Positions 9,114 to 18,685 are shown, counted from the first letter of the stretch. The stretch is 64,000 nt of DNA from Alphaproteobacteria bacterium (GCA_039980135.1 JBDXCV010000003.1:806001-870000), one strand, 5' to 3'. Notes: generated by a model from the sequence alone, not told the origin. Program-made: numbers and translations.

Positions 9114-9872
9114 TCAGGCGGCGGCGGTTGTGCTGCCGAAGACACGGGCGGCGAAGGCGGGATAGGTCTCGGCGACCTCCTCGGCGACCTGGCCGCGGAG
9201 CAAATCGAGGGTTGCCGCGTCGGGAGTTTTCGTCTCGGGCACGTCATCCGACACGTCGTAATCGAAGCCGGTGTGTTCGCGGATTTCGTCCGTGTCATGC
9301 CCGGGGTGTATGGAGGCCAGTCGGAAGCGACGCTTGTCGACATCGAAATCGAATACGCAGCGGCCCGTCACCAGCGCATGGGGGCCGCCGGTACGGTGGA
9401 CATCCTCATCGCTGACACCCGGCGCGCTGATGAAATCGACTTTCGGGACAAGGACGCGCGCGGTGTGTTCCTCGCGGAACAGAATCACCCGCGGCACCAG
9501 GAGATAGAGATAGGCCGAGCCGAACGAACCCGGGAAGCGGACTTTCGTGTTGGGGTAGTCGCCGATCCCGACGAGGTTGATATTCGCCTGCCCGTCGATC
9601 TGGCCGCCGCCGAGGAAGAAGGCGTCGATCCGGCCCTGGGCCGCGCAGTCGAACAATTCGCGTCCGCCGTCTGTAAACGGGCTGTGGGCCTCGCTACCGA
9701 GCATGGAGACGCGCAAGCTTCCGCCCGATTTTGCCCTTGCGAGAAGTGCGGCTGAGCCGGGGATCGGCGACTGGGCGCCGACGGCGACGTGGCGCAGGCC
9801 CGCGAGCATATCGGCGACGGTCGAGATCAGCAGTTCTTCGTCGGCAAGCGGGGCCGCGAGATCGGCGCTCAT
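9114..9872 (-). CDS. Class I CoA-transferase, subunit B
   Basis: A 252-residue beta-type subunit of a two-subunit CoA-transferase. The start at 9872 overlaps the stop of subunit A (ATGA), a coupling typical for these pairs. The protein has the family sequence flow: DEELLISTVADML at the start, the GSEAHSPFTDGGRELFD region carrying the candidate catalytic Glu, and GGGQIDGQANINLVGIGDYPN. It resembles glutaconate or 3-oxoacid CoA-transferase and ring-opening hydrolase (IpdB-like) relatives; these subgroups cannot be told apart by eye. Confidence 0.85.
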   Translation of the reverse strand: MSADLAAPLADEELLISTVADMLAGLRHVAVGAQSPIPGSAALLARAKSGGSLRVSMLGSEAHSPFTDGGRELFDCAAQGRIDAFFLGGGQIDGQANINLVGIGDYPNTKVRFPGSFGSAYLYLLVPRVILFREEHTARVLVPKVDFISAPGVSDEDVHRTGGPHALVTGRCVFDFDVDKRRFRLASIHPGHDTDEIREHTGFDYDVSDDVPETKTPDAATLDLLRGQVAEEVAETYPAFAARVFGSTTAAA

Positions 9873-10693
9873 TCGGCGGCTTTCGGGGCGTAGACGAACT
9901 CGTCGAGATAGCTCGCAAACCCTTCGTCGGTGCGCGCGCGTTGGAGATAGTCGCGCAGATGGGCGTCGTCGGGCCCGTAGCGGCCGAACAGGCCGACCGG
10001 CCACGCACCGTTGGCCGCCTCGGCGAGGCTGGACACATAAAGACCGGGTATCGTGCCGGGGGCCAGTTGTTCGTCGGCGAGCAGGTCGCCGTCGTAGATT
10101 TCTTCCGCCGTGACGAAGGTCTCGCGGGCGGCATGGGCCATCACCATCATCTCCCGGCGCACCCCGATCCAGACATTGCCGTTCCGGTCGGCGAGCGGCG
10201 CGTGGATCAGGGTCACGTCGGGCCGGATCGCCTTGACCAGCACGAGCGGCCCTTCCTGCTGGCCAAACGGGTCCGTGCCGGTGGTCCAGTCGTCGCGGTG
10301 GGCCAGCAGGTCGGAACCGACGATGCCGCGTACGGGCATGTAGGGTATGCCCTTCTCGGCGGCCTGCAGGCCCGCATGGATCGCCGGACAGGTGCCGTCG
10401 ATGATCTTGATGGACCCGGCCTTCGCCGCCGCCATGAAACGCGGCGCGGGGCCGTATTCATCGAGGGTCACGGCGGCAGTCTCCAGGGTCTCCACACAGC
10501 CCGCGCCGATCAGCATGTCGCCCTGGAAGCCGACCGACGGCACGCCAATCAAGTGCAGGTCTTTCGCGCGCCGGGCGATCAGCGCGCGCGCGGTCACCAT
10601 CGAACAGCCCGAATAGTCGGGCGCCAATGCGACCTTGGCCCCGTCGGGGATGCGGGCGGCCAGGTCCTCGACGGATGTGAAAAGCTCGCTCAT
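9869..10693 (-). CDS. Class I CoA-transferase, subunit A
   Basis: A 274-residue alpha-type subunit. The start at 10693 (MSELFTSVEDLAARIPDG) is chosen because AGGTGGA precedes it; an in-frame ATG 24 bases upstream lacks a site. The protein shows the IPDGAKVALAPDYSGCS glycine-rich N-terminal strand and RPDVTLIHAPLADRNGNVWIG, a classic alpha-subunit motif. It is the first gene of a four-gene leftward operon (A, B, class III transferase, PEP mutase family), divergent from the acyl-CoA dehydrogenase with a 74-base shared promoter region. Confidence 0.85.
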   Translation of the reverse strand: MSELFTSVEDLAARIPDGAKVALAPDYSGCSMVTARALIARRAKDLHLIGVPSVGFQGDMLIGAGCVETLETAAVTLDEYGPAPRFMAAAKAGSIKIIDGTCPAIHAGLQAAEKGIPYMPVRGIVGSDLLAHRDDWTTGTDPFGQQEGPLVLVKAIRPDVTLIHAPLADRNGNVWIGVRREMMVMAHAARETFVTAEEIYDGDLLADEQLAPGTIPGLYVSSLAEAANGAWPVGLFGRYGPDDAHLRDYLQRARTDEGFASYLDEFVYAPKAAE

Positions 10694-10767
10694 TTGCGCT
10701 TCCACCTTTCTTTTCACGATTGCCGCGATGTTAGATAGATTGACCGCAGGAATAAAGGAACGCGCGG

Positions 10768-11970
10768 ATGGATTTTACCCTGCCTGAAGAGATTGCCGCC
10801 TTCGCGGACAATGTCGCGCGGTTCGCCGAGACCGAGATTCTGCCCGTGATCGGCGACTATGAAGCGTCGGGCGAGTTTCCACGCGCGCTCGTCGAAAGAA
10901 TGGGCGCGGCGGGGTTTTTCGGCGCTGCGTTCCCGGAAGCCCTCGGTGGCAGCAATGCGGGGTTTTTGGCCGTGGCCGCGATTTCCGAGGCGATCTCGCG
11001 GGTCGCGCCGGAGTTCGGCTACTGCATGAACATGCAAGGCATGACCTGCCCCTTCACGATCTTCAACTGGGGTACCGACGACCAGATTTCCCGCTTCGTG
11101 CCCGAGCTGATCGCCGGCAAGCGCATCGGCATGTTCGCCCTGACCGAGCCGGGTGGGGGCTCGGACGCGGCGGGCGCCATGAAGACCACGGCCACGCGCG
11201 ACGGCGATATGTACCGCCTGAACGGCTCGAAACAATGGATCACGTTCGCCAACGCCGCCGATGTCGGTGTGCTGTTCGCCAAGACTGATGTTGAAGCGGG
11301 GCATCGCGGCATCACCGCCTTCATCGTCGAGCCGAAAGAATATAATGGCTTCACGGCCGACCCGATCCCGATGACCGGCCTGTCGAATGCGCTCGCCTCG
11401 AACGCCGTGTTCCTTGATGACTTTATCGTTCCGGTGGAAAACCGCCTGGGCGAAGAGGGCGAGGGCTTCAAGGTCGCGATGAACGCGCTGGAGTTCGGAA
11501 GGCTGACCGTGTCGGCCCGGGCGGTGGGGCTGGCCCAGGCTTGTCTCGACGAGGCGATCGGTTACGCAAACCAACGGGTCGTTCGTGGTCATCCGATCGG
11601 CGAGTACCAGATGGTCCAGCATGTGATCGCAGACATGGCCACCCATATCGATGCCGCGCGGCTGATGGTGCATCGCATGGCCTGGCTGATGGATGAGGGA
11701 CACCCCGCGACCCGGGCGGCGTCGCGGGCCAAGTATATTGCCGTCGAGGCGGCGAAAGAGGCCGCGGCGGGGGCGGCGGAAATCTTCGCCGGTTACGCAT
11801 TGGCGGACGAATATCCGATCAAGAAATACACGGCTTATGTGAACATGCTTGCGGTGGGCGAGGGGACCGCGAATGTCCAGCGAATCCTGATCGGCGAGGA
11901 TGCGCTGGGGATAAAGGATGCCGACCGGCACCCGGTGCGCAATCGCCTTCACAGCCCGGGTGTGGAATAA
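10768..11970 (+). CDS. Acyl-CoA dehydrogenase
   Basis: A 400-residue flavoenzyme that introduces a trans-2 double bond into an acyl-CoA and passes electrons to ETF. The three-domain layout is complete: a helical N-terminus, the FAD-binding segment FALTEPGGGSDAAG then GSKQWITFANAADVGV in the middle, and a helical C-terminus with RKYIA-like AKYIAVEAAKEA. The catalytic Glu is the one in VGEGTANVQR near the C-terminus, the position used by short- and medium-chain enzymes. It is divergently transcribed from the CoA-transferase operon, with which it probably shares a pathway. Confidence 0.94.
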   Translation: MDFTLPEEIAAFADNVARFAETEILPVIGDYEASGEFPRALVERMGAAGFFGAAFPEALGGSNAGFLAVAAISEAISRVAPEFGYCMNMQGMTCPFTIFNWGTDDQISRFVPELIAGKRIGMFALTEPGGGSDAAGAMKTTATRDGDMYRLNGSKQWITFANAADVGVLFAKTDVEAGHRGITAFIVEPKEYNGFTADPIPMTGLSNALASNAVFLDDFIVPVENRLGEEGEGFKVAMNALEFGRLTVSARAVGLAQACLDEAIGYANQRVVRGHPIGEYQMVQHVIADMATHIDAARLMVHRMAWLMDEGHPATRAASRAKYIAVEAAKEAAAGAAEIFAGYALADEYPIKKYTAYVNMLAVGEGTANVQRILIGEDALGIKDADRHPVRNRLHSPGVE

Positions 11971-12028
11971 TTCAGACCATGAATCCGCGCGTCAGACGCG
12001 GACCGAAATGCACGCGTGGAGAGAGACG

Positions 12029-14434
12029 ATGACCGACGAAGCCCTGACTGACGAAGCAGCCGGCCCGGATTCGAGCGTCCTGGGGCGCCCCAACAGTTAC
12101 ATCGGCAAGGTGGTGCCGCGCCCGAATGTGCGCAAGCTGGTGCGCGGCAAGGGCCAGTTCGTCGATGACCTGACCCTACCCCGCATGGTCCATGCGGTGT
12201 TCCTGCGTTCACCCCATGCCCATGCGAATATAACGTCGATCGACACCAGTGAGGCTGCCGGGATGCCCGGGGTCGTGCGGGTCGTGACCGGCGCCGAACT
12301 GGCCGATTATTGCGAGCCCTGGGTCGGGGTGCTGACCCATTTCAAGGGCCTCAAATCCGCCCCGCAACATGCGATCGCCGTGAACAAGGTCAGCTGGCAA
12401 GGCGAGGCCGTGGTGGCGGTGGTGGCGAACAGCCGGGCCGAGGCCGAGGACGCCGCAGCGGCGGTGATCGTCGAGTATGCGGAACTCCCCGCCGTCACGG
12501 ACGCGGAGACGGCGGGCGACCCGGACACCCCGGTGATTCATCCCGAACTGGGGGACAACATCGCGTTCGAGAACGGGGTCGAGGCCGGCGATGTGGATGC
12601 GGCCTTTGCCGCCGCGGACCTTGTCGTCGAGGAGACCTACAATTTCGACCGCCACACCGGCGTGACCCTGGAACCGCGCGTACTCCTCGCCGACTATAAC
12701 GAGGCCGATGATCAGCTGACCGTGCATATGTCGAACCAGGCCCCGCACATGATGCAGCATATCTTCGCCAAGCATGTCGGTGTGCCGGAAGGCCAGGTGC
12801 GGGTCGTCTGCAAGGATGTCGGCGGCTCGTTCGGCATCAAGGTGCATGTCTATGCCGACGAGATGGCGACCGTGGCGCTGTCGAAGATGCTGTGCCGCCC
12901 GGTCAAGTTCGCAGCCGACCGGCTCGAATCCTTTCTCACCGATATCCATGCCCGCGCGCACCGGGTGCATGCGAAGATGGGTTTTACCAAGGATGGCGAT
13001 ATCACCGCGATCGAGATCGACGATCTGACGGGTGTCGGGCCTTACTCCATGTATCCGCGCACCAGCGCGATGGAGGCCAACCAGGTGTTGAACTTCACGG
13101 GTGGGCCGTACAAGCATCAGAATTATCGCGCCAAGGCGCAGGTCGTGTTCCAGAACAAGAATGTCATGTGCCAGTACCGCGCGGTCGGTCATCCGATCGC
13201 CTTCGCCGTGACCGAGGCCATGGTGGACAAGGGCGCGCGGGCGCTCGGGATCGACCCGGTCGATATCCGCCGGCGCAATCTGATTGCCGATGACGCCTAC
13301 CCGACCAAGGGGGCGAGCGGCGTTGCGTTCGAGGGGCTGTCCCATCACCAGTCCCTCGACAAGCTGCTGGCCTCGATGGATTACGACGCGATGAAGGCGG
13401 AGCGCGACGCGCTGCGCGGCGAGGGCGTCTATCGCGGCATTGGCTTCGCAGCGATGATCGAGCTGACCAACCCGGGTGCGGCCATGTACGGCATCGGCGG
13501 GGCGCGGATTTCGTCCCAGGATGGCGCGCAGGTGCGGCTCGATTCGAGCGGCTCCATCGTCGTGCACACATCTGTCACCGAACAGGGACAGGGCACCGAC
13601 GGGGTAATGGCGCAGATCGCGGCCACCGCATTCGGCACCACGCCGGACCTGGTCAAGGTGATCACGGGCGACACGGACAACGTGCCGACCGGCGGCGGCA
13701 CATGGGGCTCGCGCGGGGCGGGCATTGGCGGCGAGGCCGTCCTGCGGGCGGCCAAGGCGCTGCGCTACAACATCAAGGATATCGCCGGCCAGTTGCTGCA
13801 GGCCGACCCGGCGATGCTCGATATCCGCGAGGGTGTGGTCGTCGACAACGACACGGGCAACGAGCGCATGGGCCTCGACGAGGTGGCGCGGATTTCCTAT
13901 TTCCGCTCGGACCTCATCCCCAAGGGGTTCCAGCCGGAGCTGATGGCGACGCGCCATTTCGTGCCGCGGGAATACAACATTGCCTTCACCAACGGCATCC
14001 AGGCCTGTTACGTCGAGGTCGATCCCGAAACGGGCTTCCTGAAGTTCCTGAATTACTGGGTGGTCGAGGATTGCGGCACGGTTCTCAACCCGCAGCTGGT
14101 CGACGAGCAGGTGCGCGGCGGCGTGATCCAGGGGCTCGGCGGGGCTCTGATGGAGGAGTGCCGCTACGACGCGGCGGGGAACCTCGTGAACGCCAACATG
14201 GCGGATTATCTGGTGCCCATGGCGGGCGAGATGCCGGACATTATGGTTGGGCATGTGGAGACGCCGACGGCGGATTCCGAGCTCGGCGCGAAGGGCGCGG
14301 GCGAGGCCGGCACGGCCGGTGCGCCGGGGGTGATCATGAACGCGATCAACGACGCGCTGTTGCCGTTCGATGTGCGGCTCGCCCACCAGCCGATCACGCC
14401 GGAGCGGATCCTGAAGGCGCTGGGGAAGTACTAG
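12029..14434 (+). CDS. Xanthine dehydrogenase-family molybdopterin-binding large subunit (copy 1)
   Basis: An 801-residue molybdenum hydroxylase catalytic subunit. The start at 12029 follows GGAGAGAG and gives MTDEALTDE. Landmarks are the N-terminal RGKGQFVDDLTLPRMVHAVFLRSPHAHA, molybdopterin contacts DVGGSFGIK and TEQGQGTDGV, and the C-terminal KGAGEAGTAGAPG with the catalytic Glu. At the position where form I CO dehydrogenase has AYRCSFR it reads CQYRAVGHP, so it is not a CO dehydrogenase. No FAD or 2Fe-2S subunit lies beside it. A close paralogue follows at 14980. The hydroxylated substrate is unknown. Confidence 0.92.
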   Translation: MTDEALTDEAAGPDSSVLGRPNSYIGKVVPRPNVRKLVRGKGQFVDDLTLPRMVHAVFLRSPHAHANITSIDTSEAAGMPGVVRVVTGAELADYCEPWVGVLTHFKGLKSAPQHAIAVNKVSWQGEAVVAVVANSRAEAEDAAAAVIVEYAELPAVTDAETAGDPDTPVIHPELGDNIAFENGVEAGDVDAAFAAADLVVEETYNFDRHTGVTLEPRVLLADYNEADDQLTVHMSNQAPHMMQHIFAKHVGVPEGQVRVVCKDVGGSFGIKVHVYADEMATVALSKMLCRPVKFAADRLESFLTDIHARAHRVHAKMGFTKDGDITAIEIDDLTGVGPYSMYPRTSAMEANQVLNFTGGPYKHQNYRAKAQVVFQNKNVMCQYRAVGHPIAFAVTEAMVDKGARALGIDPVDIRRRNLIADDAYPTKGASGVAFEGLSHHQSLDKLLASMDYDAMKAERDALRGEGVYRGIGFAAMIELTNPGAAMYGIGGARISSQDGAQVRLDSSGSIVVHTSVTEQGQGTDGVMAQIAATAFGTTPDLVKVITGDTDNVPTGGGTWGSRGAGIGGEAVLRAAKALRYNIKDIAGQLLQADPAMLDIREGVVVDNDTGNERMGLDEVARISYFRSDLIPKGFQPELMATRHFVPREYNIAFTNGIQACYVEVDPETGFLKFLNYWVVEDCGTVLNPQLVDEQVRGGVIQGLGGALMEECRYDAAGNLVNANMADYLVPMAGEMPDIMVGHVETPTADSELGAKGAGEAGTAGAPGVIMNAINDALLPFDVRLAHQPITPERILKALGKY

Positions 14435-14493
14435 AGGCTGTTATTCCGCCAACGTGCACAGCGCGAGGGCGGGCATGACGACTTCTATAAAGA

Positions 14494-14874
14494 CTACGAG
14501 CTGTTCGCCCGCAACGACCAGATCGCGGCCATGAAGCCCGCCTTGGCGAACGGCAGTATCACCAGCGACAGCCCGATGATGATCGGGATCAGGATCGCCG
14601 CCGAGACCCAGGGCTCGAAATACTGATGCCTGATCATGTGGATCATCACCGGCGCCATGAGGTGGCCGACGATCAGGATCGTCAGCCAGGGGGCGGCGTC
14701 GTCGGAGCGGACCTCCGACCATGCCTCGCCGCAGTCCGCGCAATTGTCGACCTGCTTGAGGTAGGCCCGGAACAACGGCGCGTCGCCGCAATTTGGGCAC
14801 CGGCCGCGCAGACTGCGCCGGATCGAAAGCCAGAGTTTCCTGTTCTCGCCCTGAATCATCCGTTCGCCACACAT
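14494..14874 (-). CDS. DUF983 family small membrane protein
   Basis: About 126 residues, with two zinc-ribbon-like pairs (CPNC and CADC) in the N-terminal half, then two or three TM helices (APWLTILIVGHLMAPVMIHM and AAILIPIIIGLSLVILPFA). This is the normal DUF983 layout; the family is common in Alphaproteobacteria and of unknown function. The start is uncertain: ATG at 14874 or, 15 bases further in, at 14859; neither has a clean ribosome site. It is inverted between two tandem molybdenum hydroxylase genes. Confidence 0.8.
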   Translation of the reverse strand: MCGERMIQGENRKLWLSIRRSLRGRCPNCGDAPLFRAYLKQVDNCADCGEAWSEVRSDDAAPWLTILIVGHLMAPVMIHMIRHQYFEPWVSAAILIPIIIGLSLVILPFAKAGFMAAIWSLRANSS

Positions 14875-14979
14875 TCCCGATTGTGATGAGCCTTCTCCTA
14901 TAGCGGGCTGGCCCCATCGTCTCCCGAGTTGTACCTTTTGACCCGATAAATTCCAAAGCGTGGAAAAGGGGCGGAAACC

Positions 14980-17370
14980 ATGAGTGTAGCCAATGAGACC
15001 GACGAGGGCAGCGTCCTCGACCGCGTAGACAATTACATTGGCGCATCCGTGCCGCGTGCCAATGTACGTCGGCTTGTTGCGGGCGACGGGCAGTATGTCG
15101 ATGACCTGACCCTGCCGCGCATGGTCCATGTCGTCTATTACCGCTCGCCTTATGCCCATGCGCGGATTGTCTCGATCGATGATACGGCGGCCCTGGCCTG
15201 CCCGGGTGTCCTGCGGGTGATCACCGGCAAGGAGGTCGCCGAGGTGTGTACGCCGTGGGTCGGCACCCTGGCGCATTTCAAGGGGATGAAATCCGCACCA
15301 CAGCATGCGCTCGCTGTCGATCGCGCCTGCTGGCAGGGCGAACCGATTGCCGCGGTGGTCGCTGCCAGCCGCGCGGAGGCCGAGGATGCCGTCCAGATTC
15401 TCGAGGTCGAGTTCGAGGAACTGCCGGTTCTCGCGGACCCTGAAGTGGCGATGGACGATGCCACGCCGGTCATGCATCCCGACCTGGGCGACAATCTTCT
15501 GTTCGAGATGAATCACGACATCGGCGACACGGCCACGGCCTTCGCGAACGCCGACAAAATCGTCGAGCGGACCCTGGATTTCGGCCGCCACACCGGCGTG
15601 TGCATGGAAACCCGTTCGATCATCGCCGACTACTCGGCGTCCGAGCATCGGTTGACCGCCTATCATTCCCACCAGGCCCCGCACATGATGCAGGATCTGT
15701 TCGCGCGTCATCTGGGCATCGAGAACCAGAATGTACGCATCGTGTGCGGCGATGTGGGCGGCGCCTTCGGCGTCAAGGGCCACACCTATCCCGACGAGAT
15801 GGCCACGGCGGCGATCTCGATGATCCTGAAGCGGCCGGTGAAGTTCATCGCCGACCGGCTGGAATCCTTCCTCACCGATCTGCATGCCCGCGATCACCGG
15901 GCGACGGTGCGCGCGGCCTTCGCCGCCGACGGCGAGCTGCTGGGCTTCGAGATGGACGATCTGACGGGGGTCGGCGCCTACTCGATGTATCCGCGCACCA
16001 GTGCGCTGGAAGCCCTGCAGGTCATCAACTATGTGGGCGCGCCCTACACCCACAAGAATTACAAGGCGCGCGCGCGGGTCGTGTTCCAGAACAAGACCCC
16101 GATGAGCCAGTATCGCGCGGTCGGCCATCCGGTGGCCGTGGCGATCACGGAGACCCTGATGGACGAGGGGGCGCGTGCGCTGGGCATGGACCCGGTGGAT
16201 ATCCGCCGGCGCAACCTGATGCCGGACGACGGGTATCCGTGCGAGTTCATCACCGGGCTCAAGATGGAGGGGCTTTCTCACGAGGCCTCGCTCGACAAGC
16301 TGCTGTCGATGTTCGACTACAAAGGCTTCCGGGCCGAACAGGCGGAGCTGCGCGAAAAAGGCATCTATCGCGGTATCGGATTCGCGACCCTGGTCGAGAT
16401 GACCAATCCCGGCCCGCACACCTATGGCCTCGGCGGCGCGCGGATTTCGTCCCAGGACGGGGCGGCGGCACGGATGGATGCGACCGGCGCGGTGATCGTC
16501 CAGACCTCCATCACGGAACAGGGCCAGGGCAGCGAGGCCGTGGTTCAGCAGGTTACGGCGACCGCGTTCGGCACCACGCCCGACAAGGTGAAGGTGATCT
16601 CCGGCGACACGGATAATGTGCCGGTCGGCTGGGGCGCGGGCGGCTCGGGCGGGGCCGGCATCGCGGGTGAGGCCGCCCTGCAGGCGGCCAAGGCGCTCCG
16701 CCATAACGTGCTCGATGTGGCGGCGATCCTGCTCCAGACCGAGCGCGAGACACTGGATATCAGCGCCGGGGTTGTGGTGGACCGGGTGAGCCGGGAAGAA
16801 CGCATGCCGCTCGAAGAAGTGGCGCGGGTGGCATATTTCCGGCCGGATACGTTGCCGCAGAATTTCCAGTCGGAGATGATGGCGACGCGCCATTACATCC
16901 CCAAGAAATACCCGGTCGCGATGACCAACAGCTTCCAGGCGGTGATCGCCGAGGTCGACCCGGAGACCGGGACGGTGGAACTGCTCAAATACTGGTGCGT
17001 CGAGGATTGCGGCAAGGTCATCAACCCGCTGCTGGTCGACGAGCAGGTGCGCGGCTCAATTGTCCAGGGGATCGGCGGTGTGCTGTATGAGGAGTGCCGC
17101 TATGACAGCGAAGGCAACTTCCTCAACGCCAACATGGCCGACTATCTGGTGCCCATGGCCGGCGAGATGCCGGACATCGAGATCGGCCATATCGAGACCC
17201 TGACCCGGGAATCCGAGCTCGGCGCCAAGGGCGCGGGCGAGGCGGGCACGGCCGGTGCGCCCGGCGCGATCCTGAACGCGATCAACGATGCGCTCAGTCC
17301 CTTCAACGCCTCCGTCTGGGCCCAGCCGGTGACGCCGGAACGGGTGCTCAAGGCACTGGGCAAGTACTAG
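14980..17370 (+). CDS. Xanthine dehydrogenase-family molybdopterin-binding large subunit (copy 2)
   Basis: A 796-residue close paralogue of the 12029-14434 gene; most segments align without gaps. It keeps DVGGAFGVK, TEQGQGSEAV and KGAGEAGTAGAPG with the catalytic Glu, and has SQYRAVGHP at the CO-dehydrogenase diagnostic site. The start at 14980 follows AAAGGGGCGG. Differences are spread along the whole protein, so this is an old duplication rather than a recent one. As with copy 1, small and medium partner subunits are not in the window. The two copies may act on different substrates or form a heteromer. Confidence 0.92.
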   Translation: MSVANETDEGSVLDRVDNYIGASVPRANVRRLVAGDGQYVDDLTLPRMVHVVYYRSPYAHARIVSIDDTAALACPGVLRVITGKEVAEVCTPWVGTLAHFKGMKSAPQHALAVDRACWQGEPIAAVVAASRAEAEDAVQILEVEFEELPVLADPEVAMDDATPVMHPDLGDNLLFEMNHDIGDTATAFANADKIVERTLDFGRHTGVCMETRSIIADYSASEHRLTAYHSHQAPHMMQDLFARHLGIENQNVRIVCGDVGGAFGVKGHTYPDEMATAAISMILKRPVKFIADRLESFLTDLHARDHRATVRAAFAADGELLGFEMDDLTGVGAYSMYPRTSALEALQVINYVGAPYTHKNYKARARVVFQNKTPMSQYRAVGHPVAVAITETLMDEGARALGMDPVDIRRRNLMPDDGYPCEFITGLKMEGLSHEASLDKLLSMFDYKGFRAEQAELREKGIYRGIGFATLVEMTNPGPHTYGLGGARISSQDGAAARMDATGAVIVQTSITEQGQGSEAVVQQVTATAFGTTPDKVKVISGDTDNVPVGWGAGGSGGAGIAGEAALQAAKALRHNVLDVAAILLQTERETLDISAGVVVDRVSREERMPLEEVARVAYFRPDTLPQNFQSEMMATRHYIPKKYPVAMTNSFQAVIAEVDPETGTVELLKYWCVEDCGKVINPLLVDEQVRGSIVQGIGGVLYEECRYDSEGNFLNANMADYLVPMAGEMPDIEIGHIETLTRESELGAKGAGEAGTAGAPGAILNAINDALSPFNASVWAQPVTPERVLKALGKY

Positions 17371-17572
17371 GGAATGACAGTGTGAACCCACGGCTTACAA
17401 ATGCGCGCGATGCCGGCTGAATCCAGGCATGTGATTTGCCTGTACGAATAATGACTGTTGGCTCTTGTCCGACATTGTCTTCAGTAAGTCTCGTTCACCT
17501 TGGTGGGAATTACGGGTAAAATATGCGTGGGTACTGGTTCACCCAGAGGCTCAGTGTTGAGGTTGGTCAATC
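17371..17572. other. Intergenic region without recognised features
   Basis: These 202 bases after the second molybdenum hydroxylase gene are less GC-rich than their surroundings. They probably hold the promoter for the DUF2652 gene, but no convincing -35/-10 pair or hairpin was found. A GAGGTTGGTCAATC stretch precedes the next start. Confidence 0.4.
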
Positions 17573-18685
17573 ATGACGGCACAAAACGGCTTTCTTGTTC
17601 TGGCGGATATAGCTGGCTACACGAGTTTCCTGGCGAATACTCCCACGGATATTGGCGGACAAATCACTGCCGGCCTACTCGACGAACTTGTCGCGACAGT
17701 CAATCCGCCGTTCAAGGTGGGAAATGTCGTCGGGGACGCAATTTTTATCTACGCGCCGGATGACGGGAATGCCAGCGGCCAAACGGTGCTGGAGGCGGTT
17801 GATTCGCTTTACTGTGCGTTCGCGGATCGGGTCGCGGCGTTGCGATACGGCGCCAATTGCCCCAGTGACCCAGCGCAACTGGCGGGCGCACTGGATCTGA
17901 AACTGGTCGTTCATTACGGGGAATATGCCTGTAATCGCATCGGCGATCGCGACGAGCTTTCCGGGTCTGCCGTTGTCGCCCTGCACCGCCTGGCTAAGAA
18001 TACGGTCACCCAGGACACCGGACATTCCGGCTACGCCATGCTGACGTCCATCGCCGTGGATCACATGAAGCTGAGTTCGTTTTTCGAAGAGCTGGAGATC
18101 CGGACGGAGGAAATTGAGCATCTCGGTGAGATAAACGCATATGTCTATCCGCTGGTGCCCGTCTGGGAGCGTCTGCGGCGCGGGATTCGTCGTTTCGTGG
18201 AAAAATCCGAATCGTTGCTGATCGACGAACTGAACATCGATCTGCCTGTGCCGCCGTGCCGTGCCTGGGAGTTGTGCACGGAGCCGCAATATCGAACGCA
18301 ATGGATCACGGGTGTCGAGGCCATCTCGTTGGAAGGGACGGATCACGGCCGAATCGGGATCGACACGGTTCAGTATTGTGACCATGGGAACAACATGATT
18401 GTTCCGGTCACGGTGTCGGATTGGCGCCCGTTCGACTACATCAGCTACCAGATCGAGACCCCGCTTGGCTTCAGTGTCGAGCAGACAATAGAAATGCAAC
18501 CGATTGGAAGTGGCACCCGTTTGACAATACGTTGTGCAAAGCCAAGCGTTGACGGGATTTTTGCGCGGATGAAATCCCGTGGCAAAATCGACGCACTCCG
18601 CGACATTTTCACGGGGCTGTACGGCAACGCCAATGAGACCCTGAACAAGCTTGCGCGTTTGGAAACGAGCGCCGAGAACGCTTAG
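17573..18685 (+). CDS. DUF2652 domain and SRPBCC domain protein
   Basis: A 370-residue two-domain protein. The N-terminal half (about 1-200) starts with GFLVLADIAGYTSFL and has VGDAIFIYAP near residue 54, the pattern of DUF2652, a relative of class III nucleotide cyclases. The second half (about 210-360) is an SRPBCC/START-like ligand pocket: LPVPPCRAWELCTEPQYRTQWITG, then DWRPFDYISYQIETPLGFSVEQTIEM. A soluble cytoplasmic ligand-sensing or lipid-binding role is plausible. The metal-binding Asp of cyclases may be conserved in LADIAGYT, but activity should not be assumed. It lies 89 bases before a GST gene in the same direction. Confidence 0.8.
   Translation: MTAQNGFLVLADIAGYTSFLANTPTDIGGQITAGLLDELVATVNPPFKVGNVVGDAIFIYAPDDGNASGQTVLEAVDSLYCAFADRVAALRYGANCPSDPAQLAGALDLKLVVHYGEYACNRIGDRDELSGSAVVALHRLAKNTVTQDTGHSGYAMLTSIAVDHMKLSSFFEELEIRTEEIEHLGEINAYVYPLVPVWERLRRGIRRFVEKSESLLIDELNIDLPVPPCRAWELCTEPQYRTQWITGVEAISLEGTDHGRIGIDTVQYCDHGNNMIVPVTVSDWRPFDYISYQIETPLGFSVEQTIEMQPIGSGTRLTIRCAKPSVDGIFARMKSRGKIDALRDIFTGLYGNANETLNKLARLETSAENA

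Noticed and set aside
12209-16893. Long antisense open frames (12209-14386, 14494-16893 minus) and similar ones at 5207-6913, 59491-61206, 62105-63817
   Set aside because: They lie opposite well-recognised genes, have Arg/His/Asp-rich composition typical of high-GC antisense frames, and match no family. Only the last 380 bases of the 14494-16893 frame (DUF983) are real.
12029-17370. Form I carbon monoxide dehydrogenase (coxL)
   Set aside because: The AYRCSFR active-site loop is replaced by QYRAVGHP in both copies (and YRGAGRP in copy 3), and coxS and coxM are absent.
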